NCBI GenBank assembly: GCA_017462565.1
Contig: JAFTQW010000061.1
Location: 1 to 52,639 of the forward strand
DNA: 52,639 nucleotides
Direction: 5' to 3'
Origin: Ruminococcus sp.
GTDB lineage: Bacteria; Bacillota; Clostridia; Oscillospirales; Ruminococcaceae
Below the pieces are notes generated by a model. That model did no database searches. It saw only the letters and a program-made list of their open reading frames with translations, and had not been told where the DNA came from. Made by a program: the position numbers and the translations under genes. This document shows positions 18,128 to 27,085 of this stretch, piece by piece (within the stretch, counting starts at the first letter, position 1; each line of letters begins with the position of its first letter).

Positions 18128-19068
18128 TGCAGCCATTGTTATTAAAACCGCCGATAAAAGATTATATCTGGGGCGGAACAAAATTAAGAGAACAATTCGG
18201 CAAGGAGAGCAATCTTGAAAAACTCGCTGAAAGCTGGGAGCTATCCTGTCATAAAGACGGAAAAAGCGTTATATCCGGCGGAGAATTTGACGGTATGACC
18301 CTTGAGGATTTCCTGAAAAAACATCCCGAAGCGATAAGACAAAGCTGTAAGGAATATACGGATTTCCCGATACTTATAAAGCTTATCGACGCAAGGGACA
18401 ATCTCTCGGTTCAGGTTCATCCGGATAACGATTATGCCCGTAAATTCGAGGGCGATAACGGTAAAACTGAAATGTGGTATATCGTTGACTGCGATGAGGA
18501 TTCAGAGCTTATTTACGGCTTTAAAGAGAATATTTCCAAAGAAGAATTCAAAACGGCGATCGAGAAAAATACTCTTCTTGAAAAAGTGAACCGTGTTAAG
18601 GTTCATAAGGGAGATGTATTTTTCATTGAACCGGGTACGCTTCACGCTATCGGAAAGGGAATTCTTATTGCCGAAATTCAGCAGAGTTCAAACGTAACAT
18701 ACCGTGTTTACGATTACGGTCGTGTCGGCGCTGACGGAAAACCAAGAGATCTACACATTGAAAAAGCTCTCGATGTGACTAAGCTTGAATCGCCGTCTGT
18801 AAAATACGGTCAGCCGGAAAAAATTGAATTGCCGGATGCAGAATGCTTTGAGCTTTGCAGCTGCGAGTATTTTGAGACGGCAAGATACGATATTTTTACT
18901 TGTTTTTCAATAGACTGTACGGATGCGTTTTGTCATGTTCTGGTTATTGACGGCGAGGCTGAGATTTCCGGAATATTTTTGAAAAAAGGCTCAAGCGTAT
19001 TTGTTCCGGCAGGAACGGATGCGATTAATATAAAAGGCAAATGCAGTATAATTTTAACAACAATTTAA
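18127..19068 (+). CDS. manA: Mannose-6-phosphate isomerase, class I
   Basis: Interconverts mannose-6-P and fructose-6-P in the cytoplasm. Cupin-type zinc enzyme: KDYIWGGTKLREQFGK at the start, zinc-ligand motifs SVQVHPDNDYA, KTEMWYIVD and GTLHAIGKGILIAEIQQSS. The short form (313 residues) is typical of Firmicutes. Its 1-nt overlap with the GH25 gene and the glucokinase 13 bp downstream place hexose entry into glycolysis in the same unit as an extracellular xyloglucanase. Confidence 0.95.
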   Translation: MQPLLLKPPIKDYIWGGTKLREQFGKESNLEKLAESWELSCHKDGKSVISGGEFDGMTLEDFLKKHPEAIRQSCKEYTDFPILIKLIDARDNLSVQVHPDNDYARKFEGDNGKTEMWYIVDCDEDSELIYGFKENISKEEFKTAIEKNTLLEKVNRVKVHKGDVFFIEPGTLHAIGKGILIAEIQQSSNVTYRVYDYGRVGADGKPRDLHIEKALDVTKLESPSVKYGQPEKIELPDAECFELCSCEYFETARYDIFTCFSIDCTDAFCHVLVIDGEAEISGIFLKKGSSVFVPAGTDAINIKGKCSIILTTI

Positions 19069-19081
19069 GGAGGATTTTAAA

Positions 19082-20038
19082 ATGAAATATTATGTTGGAA
19101 TTGATCTTGGAGGTACAAACATTGTAGCCGGAGTCGTTGACGAGGAATACAACATCATCGCAAAGGCAAGCACAAAAACAAACTGCCCTCGCCCTGAAAA
19201 GGAAATTGCCGATGATATGGCAAAAATGGCTTTACAGGCAGTCAAGAACGCTAACCTTGATATCAGCGATATCGAGTGGATCGGAATCGGAACTCCCGGA
19301 ATCGCAAACAGCACTACAGGTATCATTGAAAGAGCAAATAATCTCGGTTTTGAAAATACGCCTATGGTGAAGTATATCAGCGAATCTATCGACAAGCCTG
19401 TTTTCATTGAAAACGACGCTAATGCCGCAGCTTACGGCGAATACGTTGCAGGCGCTGCTAAAGGAGCTAAAAACGCAGTCTGCATTACTCTCGGAACAGG
19501 CGTCGGCGGAGGAATCATCGTTGACGGAAAGATTTATGCCGGTTCTAATTTTGCAGGAGCTGAGATCGGTCATACTGTTATCGAGGTGGACGGAGCACAG
19601 TGTTCATGCGGAAGAAAAGGCTGCTTCGAGGCTTATTCGTCTGCAACAGGACTTATCAGAATGTCTAAGGAAGCCATGGCTCAGTTTCCTGACAGCATCA
19701 TGAACAAAATGGCTGAGGAAAAGGGCAAGGTTACGGCAAGAACCTCATTCGACGCTATGAGAGCAGGGGACAAGCCTGCTAAGGATGTTGTCGACAAATA
19801 CATAAAATATCTTGCTGCCGGAATTACAAATACTATCAACATCTTCCAGCCTGACGTTCTCTGCATAGGCGGAGGAGTTTGCAACGAGGGCGATCCGCTT
19901 CTTCTCCCAGTAAAGGCTCTTGTTGAAAAAGAGGACTTCGCAAGCAATTCCGCAAAGCGTACAGAGATCGTTATTGCTAAGCTTGGAAACGATGCAGGAA
20001 TCATCGGAGCTGCTTTCCTCGGAAGAGCAAATCAGTAA
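19082..20038 (+). CDS. glcK: ROK family glucokinase
   Basis: ATP-dependent glucose phosphorylation. The phosphate motif GIDLGGTNIVAGVVD is at the N-terminus, the sugar-binding ENDANAAAYGE and LGTGVGGGIIVDGKIY follow, and the ROK zinc site is CSCGRKGCFEAYSSATGL. 318 residues is normal. No DNA-binding domain is attached, so it is a kinase rather than a repressor. An AGGAGG site precedes the ATG. Other hexoses, including mannose, could also be substrates. Confidence 0.92.
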   Translation: MKYYVGIDLGGTNIVAGVVDEEYNIIAKASTKTNCPRPEKEIADDMAKMALQAVKNANLDISDIEWIGIGTPGIANSTTGIIERANNLGFENTPMVKYISESIDKPVFIENDANAAAYGEYVAGAAKGAKNAVCITLGTGVGGGIIVDGKIYAGSNFAGAEIGHTVIEVDGAQCSCGRKGCFEAYSSATGLIRMSKEAMAQFPDSIMNKMAEEKGKVTARTSFDAMRAGDKPAKDVVDKYIKYLAAGITNTINIFQPDVLCIGGGVCNEGDPLLLPVKALVEKEDFASNSAKRTEIVIAKLGNDAGIIGAAFLGRANQ

Positions 20039-20066
20039 GCGAGCGAACACGATTTCACTTATATTC

Positions 20067-20123
20067 ATCAGCTATATTGCACATTTTATCGCATGATATT
20101 TTGTGCATATAGCTGATTTTTTT
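20067..20123 (+). terminator. Terminator after glcK
   Basis: A long stem (ATCAGCTATA...TGCACA with TGTGCA TATAGCTGAT) followed by seven T residues. Confidence 0.8.
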
Positions 20124-20193
20124 CTTCTCTTGCAGCGATTTCCACTTTTCATGACACTTTATTTATGAATCGATTCAAAAGGAGGGATTTTTG

Positions 20194-20700
20194 ATGGATG
20201 ATTTCTCCGCTGATGTAAAACTTGCGCAGGAAGGCAGCAGCGAAGCTTTTTCAAGGCTATACGCCTTGGTTTATAAAGATATGTATCATATTGCTCTTTA
20301 TAGTTTAAGAAATGCTCATGATGCCAGTGATGCGGTAAGCGAAACAGTTCTGGATGCATTTTGTTCTATAAAAAAGCTGCGTGACCCGAGTTGCTTTAAA
20401 AGCTGGATAATGCGGATTCTTTCGGCAAAAATCAAAAGAATGCAGAGTGGATATTTCAAAGAAATGGACGAACTGAAGGACGACAGCGGTATCAGCAATT
20501 TCGATTTTGATTCTGTTGATTTAAGGGAATCAATTGAAAGACTCGACAGCGCTTCAAGGCTTATACTTTCATTGTCGGTGCTTGAAGGCTATTCCAGTGC
20601 GGAAATATCAAAAATATGCGATATAAAGGCAAGTACGGTACGATCAAGATTATCAAGGATAAAAAATGCGTTAAGAATTGAGCTTACTCCGGAAATTTAA
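20194..20700 (+). CDS. ECF-type RNA polymerase sigma factor
   Basis: A 168-residue extracytoplasmic-function sigma factor. Region 2 (AFSRLYALVYKDMYHIALYSL, HDASDAVSETVLDAFCSI) and region 4 (LSVLEGYSSAEISKICDIKASTVRSRLSRI) are evident, joined by a short linker. GGAGGG lies 7 nt before ATG 20194; an in-frame TTG just upstream is less likely. The gene 15 bp downstream encodes a one-pass membrane protein with a large outside domain, a typical partner arrangement. Confidence 0.9.
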   Translation: MDDFSADVKLAQEGSSEAFSRLYALVYKDMYHIALYSLRNAHDASDAVSETVLDAFCSIKKLRDPSCFKSWIMRILSAKIKRMQSGYFKEMDELKDDSGISNFDFDSVDLRESIERLDSASRLILSLSVLEGYSSAEISKICDIKASTVRSRLSRIKNALRIELTPEI

Positions 20701-20715
20701 GAGAGGGGAATCTAT

Positions 20716-23106
20716 ATGAACGACAATGATAAAAAATTAAGGGAACTGCTCACGGAAGAGCCTGTTCCGCAGGAGCTTGAACCGGAAAATATCAAGAAAA
20801 TGCTGGATGAAAAAGTTCCGGCGAGAAAAAGAAATAAAATAAAGCGCAGCATGGCTTTAAGGATTACTGCCGGAGCGGCTGCGTGTGCGGTTGTAGGAAC
20901 AACGGCTGTGCATTTTGCAGGACAAAGAAATGTTATAAATAAAAACAAATCAGTTATTAACAGTGAATATGAAAAGGTGACTAATTCTGTTAAGGACGTT
21001 GCTGACGGAGAAAAATATGAACTTAAAACCCAAGCTCCTTATATGAGCGGAGCATCCGATTACAGCGAGGTCTATAAGCTTTTCAAAGATTCAACAAAGG
21101 ATCCGGTTGTTTTCACGGAAGAAACTGTGGATGCTGCATTGGGCGGCGAGGAATTTTACGATGAAGCAGAATCAGTCGATAACAGTATTAAAGGTGAAAC
21201 GCCGACAGAAGTTCAGGATGACGCAGAACTGACCGACGCTCCCGTTTTTTCTGAAAATGAAGACGACGATGATTATTCCGAAACCTATAATCAGGAAGAG
21301 GGCGTTCTTGAAGCAGATATCGTTAAAACCGACGGAAAATGTATCTATTATATCTATAATAATTATAACTACGGAAATTATAATGAAGACGGTATTTATG
21401 AAAATTATTCGAGAGAGATTCCGCTTATGAATGTCACCGCAGTTGATAACGGAACATTTACATCTTCGGAAAAAATTGATCTCCGGGTTGACGCAGACAG
21501 CTATTTTGGCGGCGGGTTTGACGCATCGTACTGCTATGTTCAGGATATGTATGTCTATAACGATATGCTTCTTGTCGTTGGAAGTATATCTGCGGAAAAA
21601 TGGGTATATTTTGATGAAAACAGCAAAAGAACCGATGATGTAGATATGGACGGCGATTATTTTCCGGATTGTCTTAGTAAGGAAGCCGTTTTCGTTTCAG
21701 TTTACACAACGGGAGAATCTCCTCAGCTTCTCGACACATATTATCAGGAAGGCAGTTACGAAGATGTAAGAATTTCTCCGGATGGATATATGTATCTTAT
21801 TTCGGACTATTTTACTCAAAGTACCAATGTTGTTGAAAATGAAAACGAGCTTGAAAATTACGTTCCGACTTGCGGAATAAATGATAAGGTTTCGTATATT
21901 CCGGCAGAGGACATTCTTCTTCCGGCTGAATCGGAAAATAAAAGCGACAGACTAAGTTATACCGTTATCGGAAGTCTTGACCTTAACACTTCCGGAGAGA
22001 TAACGGCAGTCGATTCAAAGGCTCTCGCAGGTTATACGGGACAGATTTACTGCTCGCAGGATAATCTTTATACAAACACCTATTCTCCGTATGAAAGAAA
22101 TGATGAAGAGAGTCTCAAGACTGAAAAAACCAATATAACACGAATCGCGATCAACGCCGGAACGATAACTCCTGCCGCATCCGGAACTATCGATGGAACT
22201 GTTAAGGATCAGTTCTCAATGAGCGAATACAACGGCTATTTCAGAGTAGCTGCACATAGACAGTATTATTATTACAAATTCGTACCGTATGACAATTACG
22301 AAATCAACGAAGACGACGATGCTATTGATTCTTGGGGAGATGTTCTTTACGGAGACTGGAAAGGTGATGAATTCGGCAGGTATTATTTTAATACGTCTAA
22401 AATCGACAACTGCGTTTACGTTCTCGATCTTGATATGAATATTGTAGGCGAATCGGAAGCTTTCGGTCAGGGTGAAAGCATAAAATCCGCAAGTTTCAGC
22501 GGTGATATCTCATACGTTGTAACATATGAGCAGACCGATCCTCTTTTTGCAATAGACCTCAGCGACCCGACAGCTCCGGCAATAATGGACGAATTCAAGA
22601 TCCTGGGTTATAGCACATATATGCAGCAATGGAACGACGGACAATTGCTCGGATTCGGCATTGCAGCCGATGAGGACGGTATTGAACGTGGAATAAAGCT
22701 TACAATGTTTGATAATTCTGATCCGTATAATTTACAGGCTATCGACACATTTGAGCTTATCAGAGGTGAAGAGCAGTATATCGGCTCAGACGCAGTGTGG
22801 GATAGAAAAGCATTGCTTATTGCTCCGGAGAAAAATCTTATCGGATTCCCGTTATACCGTTATAATTATGGCGAAGAAGATTGGAATATGTCTGAACAAT
22901 ATGCTTATATGTTCTTCTCGTTTGAGGACGGTAAGTTTGTATACCGAGGTGAGTTTGTCAACAATCTCGTTGATTATAATACAGATATATACAACTTCAC
23001 AAGAGCTGTCTATATCGGGGATTACGTTTATATCATCTCCGGCAGTAATTTTATAGCCGTAGATATAAACACTATGGAAAAAACAGATGAAGTTTTCTTT
23101 GATTAA
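20716..23106 (+). CDS. Membrane-anchored protein with C-terminal beta-propeller domain
   Basis: 796 residues. A short charged cytoplasmic N-terminus (LRELLTEEPVPQELEPENIKKMLDEKV) is followed by a basic patch, one transmembrane helix (about 51-70) and a long extracellular part. Acidic linkers (residues about 115-200) precede a beta-propeller region related to the Firmicutes 'secreted protein with C-terminal beta-propeller' family: ADIVKTDGKCIYYI, PLLDTYYQEGSYEDVRI-like blades, LDLDMNIVGE, FSGDISYVVTYEQTDPLFAIDLSDP. Because it directly follows an ECF sigma gene and has cytoplasm-facing helices before its membrane span, an anti-sigma role is possible (inference). Confidence 0.8.
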   Translation: MNDNDKKLRELLTEEPVPQELEPENIKKMLDEKVPARKRNKIKRSMALRITAGAAACAVVGTTAVHFAGQRNVINKNKSVINSEYEKVTNSVKDVADGEKYELKTQAPYMSGASDYSEVYKLFKDSTKDPVVFTEETVDAALGGEEFYDEAESVDNSIKGETPTEVQDDAELTDAPVFSENEDDDDYSETYNQEEGVLEADIVKTDGKCIYYIYNNYNYGNYNEDGIYENYSREIPLMNVTAVDNGTFTSSEKIDLRVDADSYFGGGFDASYCYVQDMYVYNDMLLVVGSISAEKWVYFDENSKRTDDVDMDGDYFPDCLSKEAVFVSVYTTGESPQLLDTYYQEGSYEDVRISPDGYMYLISDYFTQSTNVVENENELENYVPTCGINDKVSYIPAEDILLPAESENKSDRLSYTVIGSLDLNTSGEITAVDSKALAGYTGQIYCSQDNLYTNTYSPYERNDEESLKTEKTNITRIAINAGTITPAASGTIDGTVKDQFSMSEYNGYFRVAAHRQYYYYKFVPYDNYEINEDDDAIDSWGDVLYGDWKGDEFGRYYFNTSKIDNCVYVLDLDMNIVGESEAFGQGESIKSASFSGDISYVVTYEQTDPLFAIDLSDPTAPAIMDEFKILGYSTYMQQWNDGQLLGFGIAADEDGIERGIKLTMFDNSDPYNLQAIDTFELIRGEEQYIGSDAVWDRKALLIAPEKNLIGFPLYRYNYGEEDWNMSEQYAYMFFSFEDGKFVYRGEFVNNLVDYNTDIYNFTRAVYIGDYVYIISGSNFIAVDINTMEKTDEVFFD

Positions 23107-23113
23107 AATGAAG

Positions 23114-23142
23114 AAAGGAACTGCTTTATGCAGTTCCTTTTT
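23114..23142 (+). terminator. Terminator after the beta-propeller gene
   Basis: An 11-bp stem (AAAGGAACTGC with GCAGTTCCTTT) followed by a T tract. Confidence 0.85.
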
Positions 23143-23191
23143 CAATGTATTTGTTTATGTCTGATGAGATGTAATGCAAGTGATTTTTATA

Positions 23192-23523
23192 TAGGGCAAC
23201 AGCGCTTACTTTTTTATGTTTATCAAGCGGACTTTGATTCTTTAAATCCCTGCTGAACGATGTATTTCCGTCTGGGCAACCTGCCCTAATTATTTTCATT
23301 ACCTCTTTACGAGGTAATGAAAATAATTAATACCGGGTTTCCAAAGGGTGACTCCCCACAGTGTGGGGAGATGTCGGCTTGCTGACAGAGGGGACGGGCG
23401 CCTGTTAGGCGGGTATCCCTTTGGCAGGGGTACGGGGACAGAGTCCCCGCTTAAGTTGTTGACATTGTTAAGGGGACAGCGTCCCCTTTATAACTAACAG
23501 AAAAAATAAATGCTGTTGCCATA
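23192..23523. mobile_element. Non-autonomous MITE-like element with GGCAACAGC termini
   Basis: Left end GGGCAACAGCGCTTAC, right end inverted (AAATGCTGTTGCC). About 330 bp with no gene. Internal modules: a conserved left arm (TTTTTTATGTTTATCAAG...), a perfect 18-bp hairpin (23288-23305 with 23311-23328, loop TTTAC), CTCCCCACA/TGTGGGGAG and TGTC/GACA hairpins, and GGGGACAG repeats. It lies between a terminator and the rnf promoter. The flanking ATAG on both sides could be a 4-bp duplication or chance. Confidence 0.75.
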
Positions 23524-23542
23524 GAAAAATTATGAAAAGTAC

Positions 23543-23571
23543 TTGATAATTATTAAGAAATCATATATAAT
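23543..23571 (+). promoter_or_regulatory. Predicted promoter of the rnf operon
   Basis: TTGATA at 23543-23548, a 17-bp spacer and TATAAT at 23566-23571, about 95 bp before rnfC. Confidence 0.7.
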
Positions 23572-23665
23572 TGAAATGTATAGCGTATTTCAGAACCTGT
23601 TTACATATAAATTATGTGTGTGATTTCATATGCTGACAGATTCTTAACATTAAAAGGAGAATATG

Positions 23666-24943
23666 ATGAATAAACTTAACGGAATAAGGCTTAAACACCG
23701 TAAAAATACGGAAAACAGCCATACAGAGGTTTTCCCGATTCCAAAAAAAGTGAAGATCCCAATGTCGATGACTATGGGCGCACCTTGTACACCGCTTGTG
23801 AAAATCGGGGATGAAGTTAAAGTAGGGCAAAAAATCGGGGACTCTGAAGCTGCATTCAGCGCTCCGATACATTCGGGAGTTTCAGGAAAGGTCACGGCGA
23901 TAAGCGACTACCGGACTGCTATGGGAGCTGTCTGTAAAGCTCTGGAGATAGAAACGGACGGCTTGCAGACGCTTTCTGAGGATATCAGACCTCCGGAAAT
24001 TTCTGATAAGGAAAGCTTTATAAAGGCGGTTCGTGAAAGCGGAGTCTGCGGACTTGGCGGAGCAGGATTCCCGACGCATATCAAGCTCAATCCGAAAACT
24101 CCTATCGACACGCTGATAATCAACGGTGCAGAGTGCGAACCGTACATAACTGCGGATTATCGTGAAATGATAGAGAATTCCGACGATGTTATCGGTGGAA
24201 TCAAGCTGGTAAAAACGCAGCTCGGAATAAAAAATGCAAAGCTCGCAATTGAAGCCAATAAGCCGGAGGCTATAAAAAAGTTCACTGAAATGGCAGATAA
24301 TGATGATACTATCGACATTATCACTTTGCCGTCAAGCTATCCCCAGGGCGCAGAAAAGGTAATCATTTATAATTCGACCGGCAGAATCGTTAAAGAAGGA
24401 GAGCTGCCTTCGGACGAGGGAGTTATAGTTCTGAATGTTTCAACAGTTGCGTTTATTTACCGTTACGTCAAAACAGGTATGCCGCTTGTTTCAAGGAGAT
24501 TGACAATAGACGGAAATGCGGTAAAAGAGCCTAAAAACGTAAGCACTGTTATAGGAACTTCTTTCCGTGAGCTTCTTGAATTCTGCAAAACAGATCTTGA
24601 TTCCCTGAAAAAAGTAGTTGCCGGAGGTCCTATGATGGGAATGAGCGTTCCCGATATAGATATGCCTGTTGTAAAAACATCCAACGCTTTGCTTGCTTTT
24701 GACAGCTACGACAACAGAAGCACATCTGCCTGTATCAGATGCGGAAGATGCGTCAGAGTCTGTCCGCTGGGACTTATGCCTGCCGATATTGACAAAGCCT
24801 ATAAAATTAAGAATATTGAAGAGCTTAAAACGCTGAAGGTAACTCTTTGCATGAACTGCGGAAGCTGTACATATGTATGTCCGGCAAACAGAAAGCTTGC
24901 GGAAACAAATCAGCTTGCAAAAGCTCTTATACCAAGAAAGTGA
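23666..24943 (+). CDS. rnfC: Rnf electron transport complex subunit C
   Basis: Peripheral NADH-binding subunit of the ion-pumping ferredoxin:NAD+ oxidoreductase. An N-terminal lipoyl-like barrel (VFPIPKKVKIPMSMTMGAPC, VKVGQKIGDSEA) precedes the glycine-rich GVCGLGGAGFPTHIKL FMN/NAD region and the SLBB-like part. Two C-terminal 4Fe-4S motifs are CIRCGRCVRVCPLGLMP and CMNCGSCTYVCPANR. ATG 23666 is better spaced from AAGGAGA than ATG 23663. First gene of rnfCDGEAB. Confidence 0.96.
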   Translation: MNKLNGIRLKHRKNTENSHTEVFPIPKKVKIPMSMTMGAPCTPLVKIGDEVKVGQKIGDSEAAFSAPIHSGVSGKVTAISDYRTAMGAVCKALEIETDGLQTLSEDIRPPEISDKESFIKAVRESGVCGLGGAGFPTHIKLNPKTPIDTLIINGAECEPYITADYREMIENSDDVIGGIKLVKTQLGIKNAKLAIEANKPEAIKKFTEMADNDDTIDIITLPSSYPQGAEKVIIYNSTGRIVKEGELPSDEGVIVLNVSTVAFIYRYVKTGMPLVSRRLTIDGNAVKEPKNVSTVIGTSFRELLEFCKTDLDSLKKVVAGGPMMGMSVPDIDMPVVKTSNALLAFDSYDNRSTSACIRCGRCVRVCPLGLMPADIDKAYKIKNIEELKTLKVTLCMNCGSCTYVCPANRKLAETNQLAKALIPRK

Positions 24944-24956
24944 GAGGGCGGATAAT

Positions 24957-25901
24957 ATGAATAAATTGATCGTTTCGCCGTCGCCGCACGACGATAATTA
25001 TGTAAAAACCTCAAAAATAATGCTCAATGTTATTATAGCTCTGATTCCGGCATTATGCGTCGGATGCTATTTCTTCGGCTGGAGAGTTATTTCACTTACG
25101 TCAGTATGCGTTGCGAGCTGCATGATCTTTGAGTATCTCTGCCGCAGGATAATGAAACGCAGCAACACGATAACCGATCTTTCTGCTGTTGTTACCGGAG
25201 TTATCCTCGCTATGAATCTTCCTGTAACTCTTCCGTACTGGATGGCTGTTATAGGTTGTTTTGTAGCGATAGTAGTTGTTAAACAGCTTTTCGGCGGATT
25301 GGGACAAAACTTCGCAAATCCTGCTATAACAGCAAGAATAGTTCTTATGGTTTCGTTTCCGTCAGCTATGACCCACTGGATAAAGCCTCTTGAATATCAG
25401 TATGACGCAGTTTCTTCTGCAACTCCGCTTGCTCTTGAAAGCTCCGGAGCAGATTCGCTTCCGTCGTATCTCGATTTACTTTTGGGAAAAGTCGGCGGAT
25501 GTCTCGGCGAGACCTGCGCTCTTGCTCTGCTTGCCGGAGGTCTTTATCTTGCCGCAAGAAAAATAATCTCGCTTGCAGCTCCGATCTCGTTCATCGGAAG
25601 TCTTGCGCTTCTTACGGCTGTTTCCGGCGGAGATCCGATTTATCATATACTTGCCGGAGGAGTTTTTCTCGGAGCATTTTTCATGGCGACCGATTATGCC
25701 ACAACTCCTATAACGACAAAAGGTAAGATCGTATTCGGTCTTGGATGCGGAATCATAACGTTTGTTATCCGCCGTTTCGGTTCTTATCCGGAGGGTGTAT
25801 CGTTCTCGATCCTCATTATGAACGTTCTTACTCCGTATATCGAACAGCTTACAAGAACTAAGGTGTTTGGGGCAAAGGAGGCTGTTAAAAATGAAGGATA
25901 A
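24957..25901 (+). CDS. rnfD: Rnf electron transport complex subunit D
   Basis: Integral membrane subunit with covalently bound FMN. 314 residues with about nine or ten transmembrane helices. The N-terminal SPSPHDDNYVKTSKIML segment and the NFANPAITARIVLMVSFP motif are characteristic. The flavinylated threonine is in DAVSSATPLALES. Start at 24957 follows AGAGGGCGG, 13 nt after rnfC. The end overlaps rnfG by 11 nt. Confidence 0.95.
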   Translation: MNKLIVSPSPHDDNYVKTSKIMLNVIIALIPALCVGCYFFGWRVISLTSVCVASCMIFEYLCRRIMKRSNTITDLSAVVTGVILAMNLPVTLPYWMAVIGCFVAIVVVKQLFGGLGQNFANPAITARIVLMVSFPSAMTHWIKPLEYQYDAVSSATPLALESSGADSLPSYLDLLLGKVGGCLGETCALALLAGGLYLAARKIISLAAPISFIGSLALLTAVSGGDPIYHILAGGVFLGAFFMATDYATTPITTKGKIVFGLGCGIITFVIRRFGSYPEGVSFSILIMNVLTPYIEQLTRTKVFGAKEAVKNEG

Positions 25902-26418
25902 GATAAAACCAACTCTCGTTTTAACAATAATCTGCGTTATTGCATCGCTGCTCCTTGTTCTTGCATACGAAAGCACAAAGGATAAAATTGCCGAGCAGAA
26001 AGAGATAAAGTTCAACAGCAGCGTTGAATCGCTGTTCGGAAAGTGTGAAAGCAGACTTCTTGACGATAATTTCGGAAACGATGACATTATGGCTATTGCA
26101 GTCACAAATGATGGAAAAACTGCCATTCAGGTGTGTGTGGACGGCTATTCCAAAGACGGCATCAACGTTCTTATCGGCATTGATGAAAACGGAGCATTAT
26201 CCGGAATTGAATTTGTCTCTCTCGGAGAAACTCCAGGTCTTGGTTCTAAGGTAAGGGATGAAGCTTCGTTCCGCAAGCAGTTTATCGGAATAACGGAAGC
26301 TCCCGAAAGCTTTGATGCAATAAGCGGTGCGACATTCTCTTCAAAGGGTATGAAGAAAGCCGTAGATACGGCAATGAACGTTTATAATGAAAATAAGGAG
26401 GCGATTCTCGGTGGCTGA
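25891..26418 (+). CDS. rnfG: Rnf electron transport complex subunit G
   Basis: Single N-terminal transmembrane helix (PTLVLTIICVIASLLLVLAY) and an extracytoplasmic FMN-binding domain. The flavinylation motif is DAISGATFSSKGMK, with the threonine as attachment site, preceded by LGETPGLGSKVRD. 175 residues, normal for the family. Overlaps rnfD upstream and rnfE downstream. Confidence 0.95.
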   Translation: MKDKIKPTLVLTIICVIASLLLVLAYESTKDKIAEQKEIKFNSSVESLFGKCESRLLDDNFGNDDIMAIAVTNDGKTAIQVCVDGYSKDGINVLIGIDENGALSGIEFVSLGETPGLGSKVRDEASFRKQFIGITEAPESFDAISGATFSSKGMKKAVDTAMNVYNENKEAILGG

Positions 26419-27085
26419 AAATAAAAAATCATTGGGAAGCGAAATAACCAAGGGAATCATTAAAGAGAACCCTACTCTTGTAATGCTTCTCGGAATGTGT
26501 CCGACGCTTGCCGTTACAACTCAGGCGAGCAACGGCATAGGAATGGGACTTGCAACTACATTTGTACTTCTCGGCTCGAATATTGTAATATCGGCTTTAA
26601 GAAAAGTCATTCCCGATAAAGTAAGAATTCCGGCATTTATTGTAATTATCGCAAGCTTTGTAACGCTTATCGGCTTTCTTCTTGAGGGATTCATGCCCGA
26701 TCTTTATGATAGTCTCGGAATTTACCTTACGCTTATTACAGTAAACTGCATTATTTTCGGACGTGCAGAAATGTTTGCAAGCAAAAACGGAATAGCCGCT
26801 TCCGCCTGCGACGCAATAGGTATGGGTGCAGGATTTACTCTGGCGCTTTTCATCATGGGTTCGATTCGTGAGATATTGGGCGCAGGACAGTGGTTCGGTA
26901 TGGATATTCCGGTTCTTCACGATAACCCGATGCTGCTGTTTATTATGCCGGCAGGAGGATTTTTCACTCTCGGAGTTATCATTGCTCTTGTAAATAAAAT
27001 TGCAAAAAGAAAACCGCCGCAGGAGCTTGGATGTCATGGCTGTCCTAATGCGGAAGCTTGCGGAAAGGCAGGTGGCTGTCAGTGA
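26411..27085 (+). CDS. rnfE: Rnf electron transport complex subunit E, with Cys-rich tail
   Basis: Six-helix integral membrane subunit that with RnfA carries the intramembrane cluster; NPTLVMLLGMCPTLAVTTQASNG holds the conserved cysteine region and ITVNCIIFGRAEMFASKNG the second half. A GTG start at 26411 has AAGGAGG upstream and overlaps the rnfG stop. After the last helix the protein adds a soluble tail ending CHGCPNAEACGKAGGCQ, four cysteines in 16 residues, which is not needed for the family core. Confidence 0.94.
   Translation: MAENKKSLGSEITKGIIKENPTLVMLLGMCPTLAVTTQASNGIGMGLATTFVLLGSNIVISALRKVIPDKVRIPAFIVIIASFVTLIGFLLEGFMPDLYDSLGIYLTLITVNCIIFGRAEMFASKNGIAASACDAIGMGAGFTLALFIMGSIREILGAGQWFGMDIPVLHDNPMLLFIMPAGGFFTLGVIIALVNKIAKRKPPQELGCHGCPNAEACGKAGGCQ

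Noticed and set aside
23521-23524. ATAG as a firm target-site duplication of the 23.2-kb element
   Set aside because: Four bases can match by chance, and longer flanks do not agree; kept only as a possibility.
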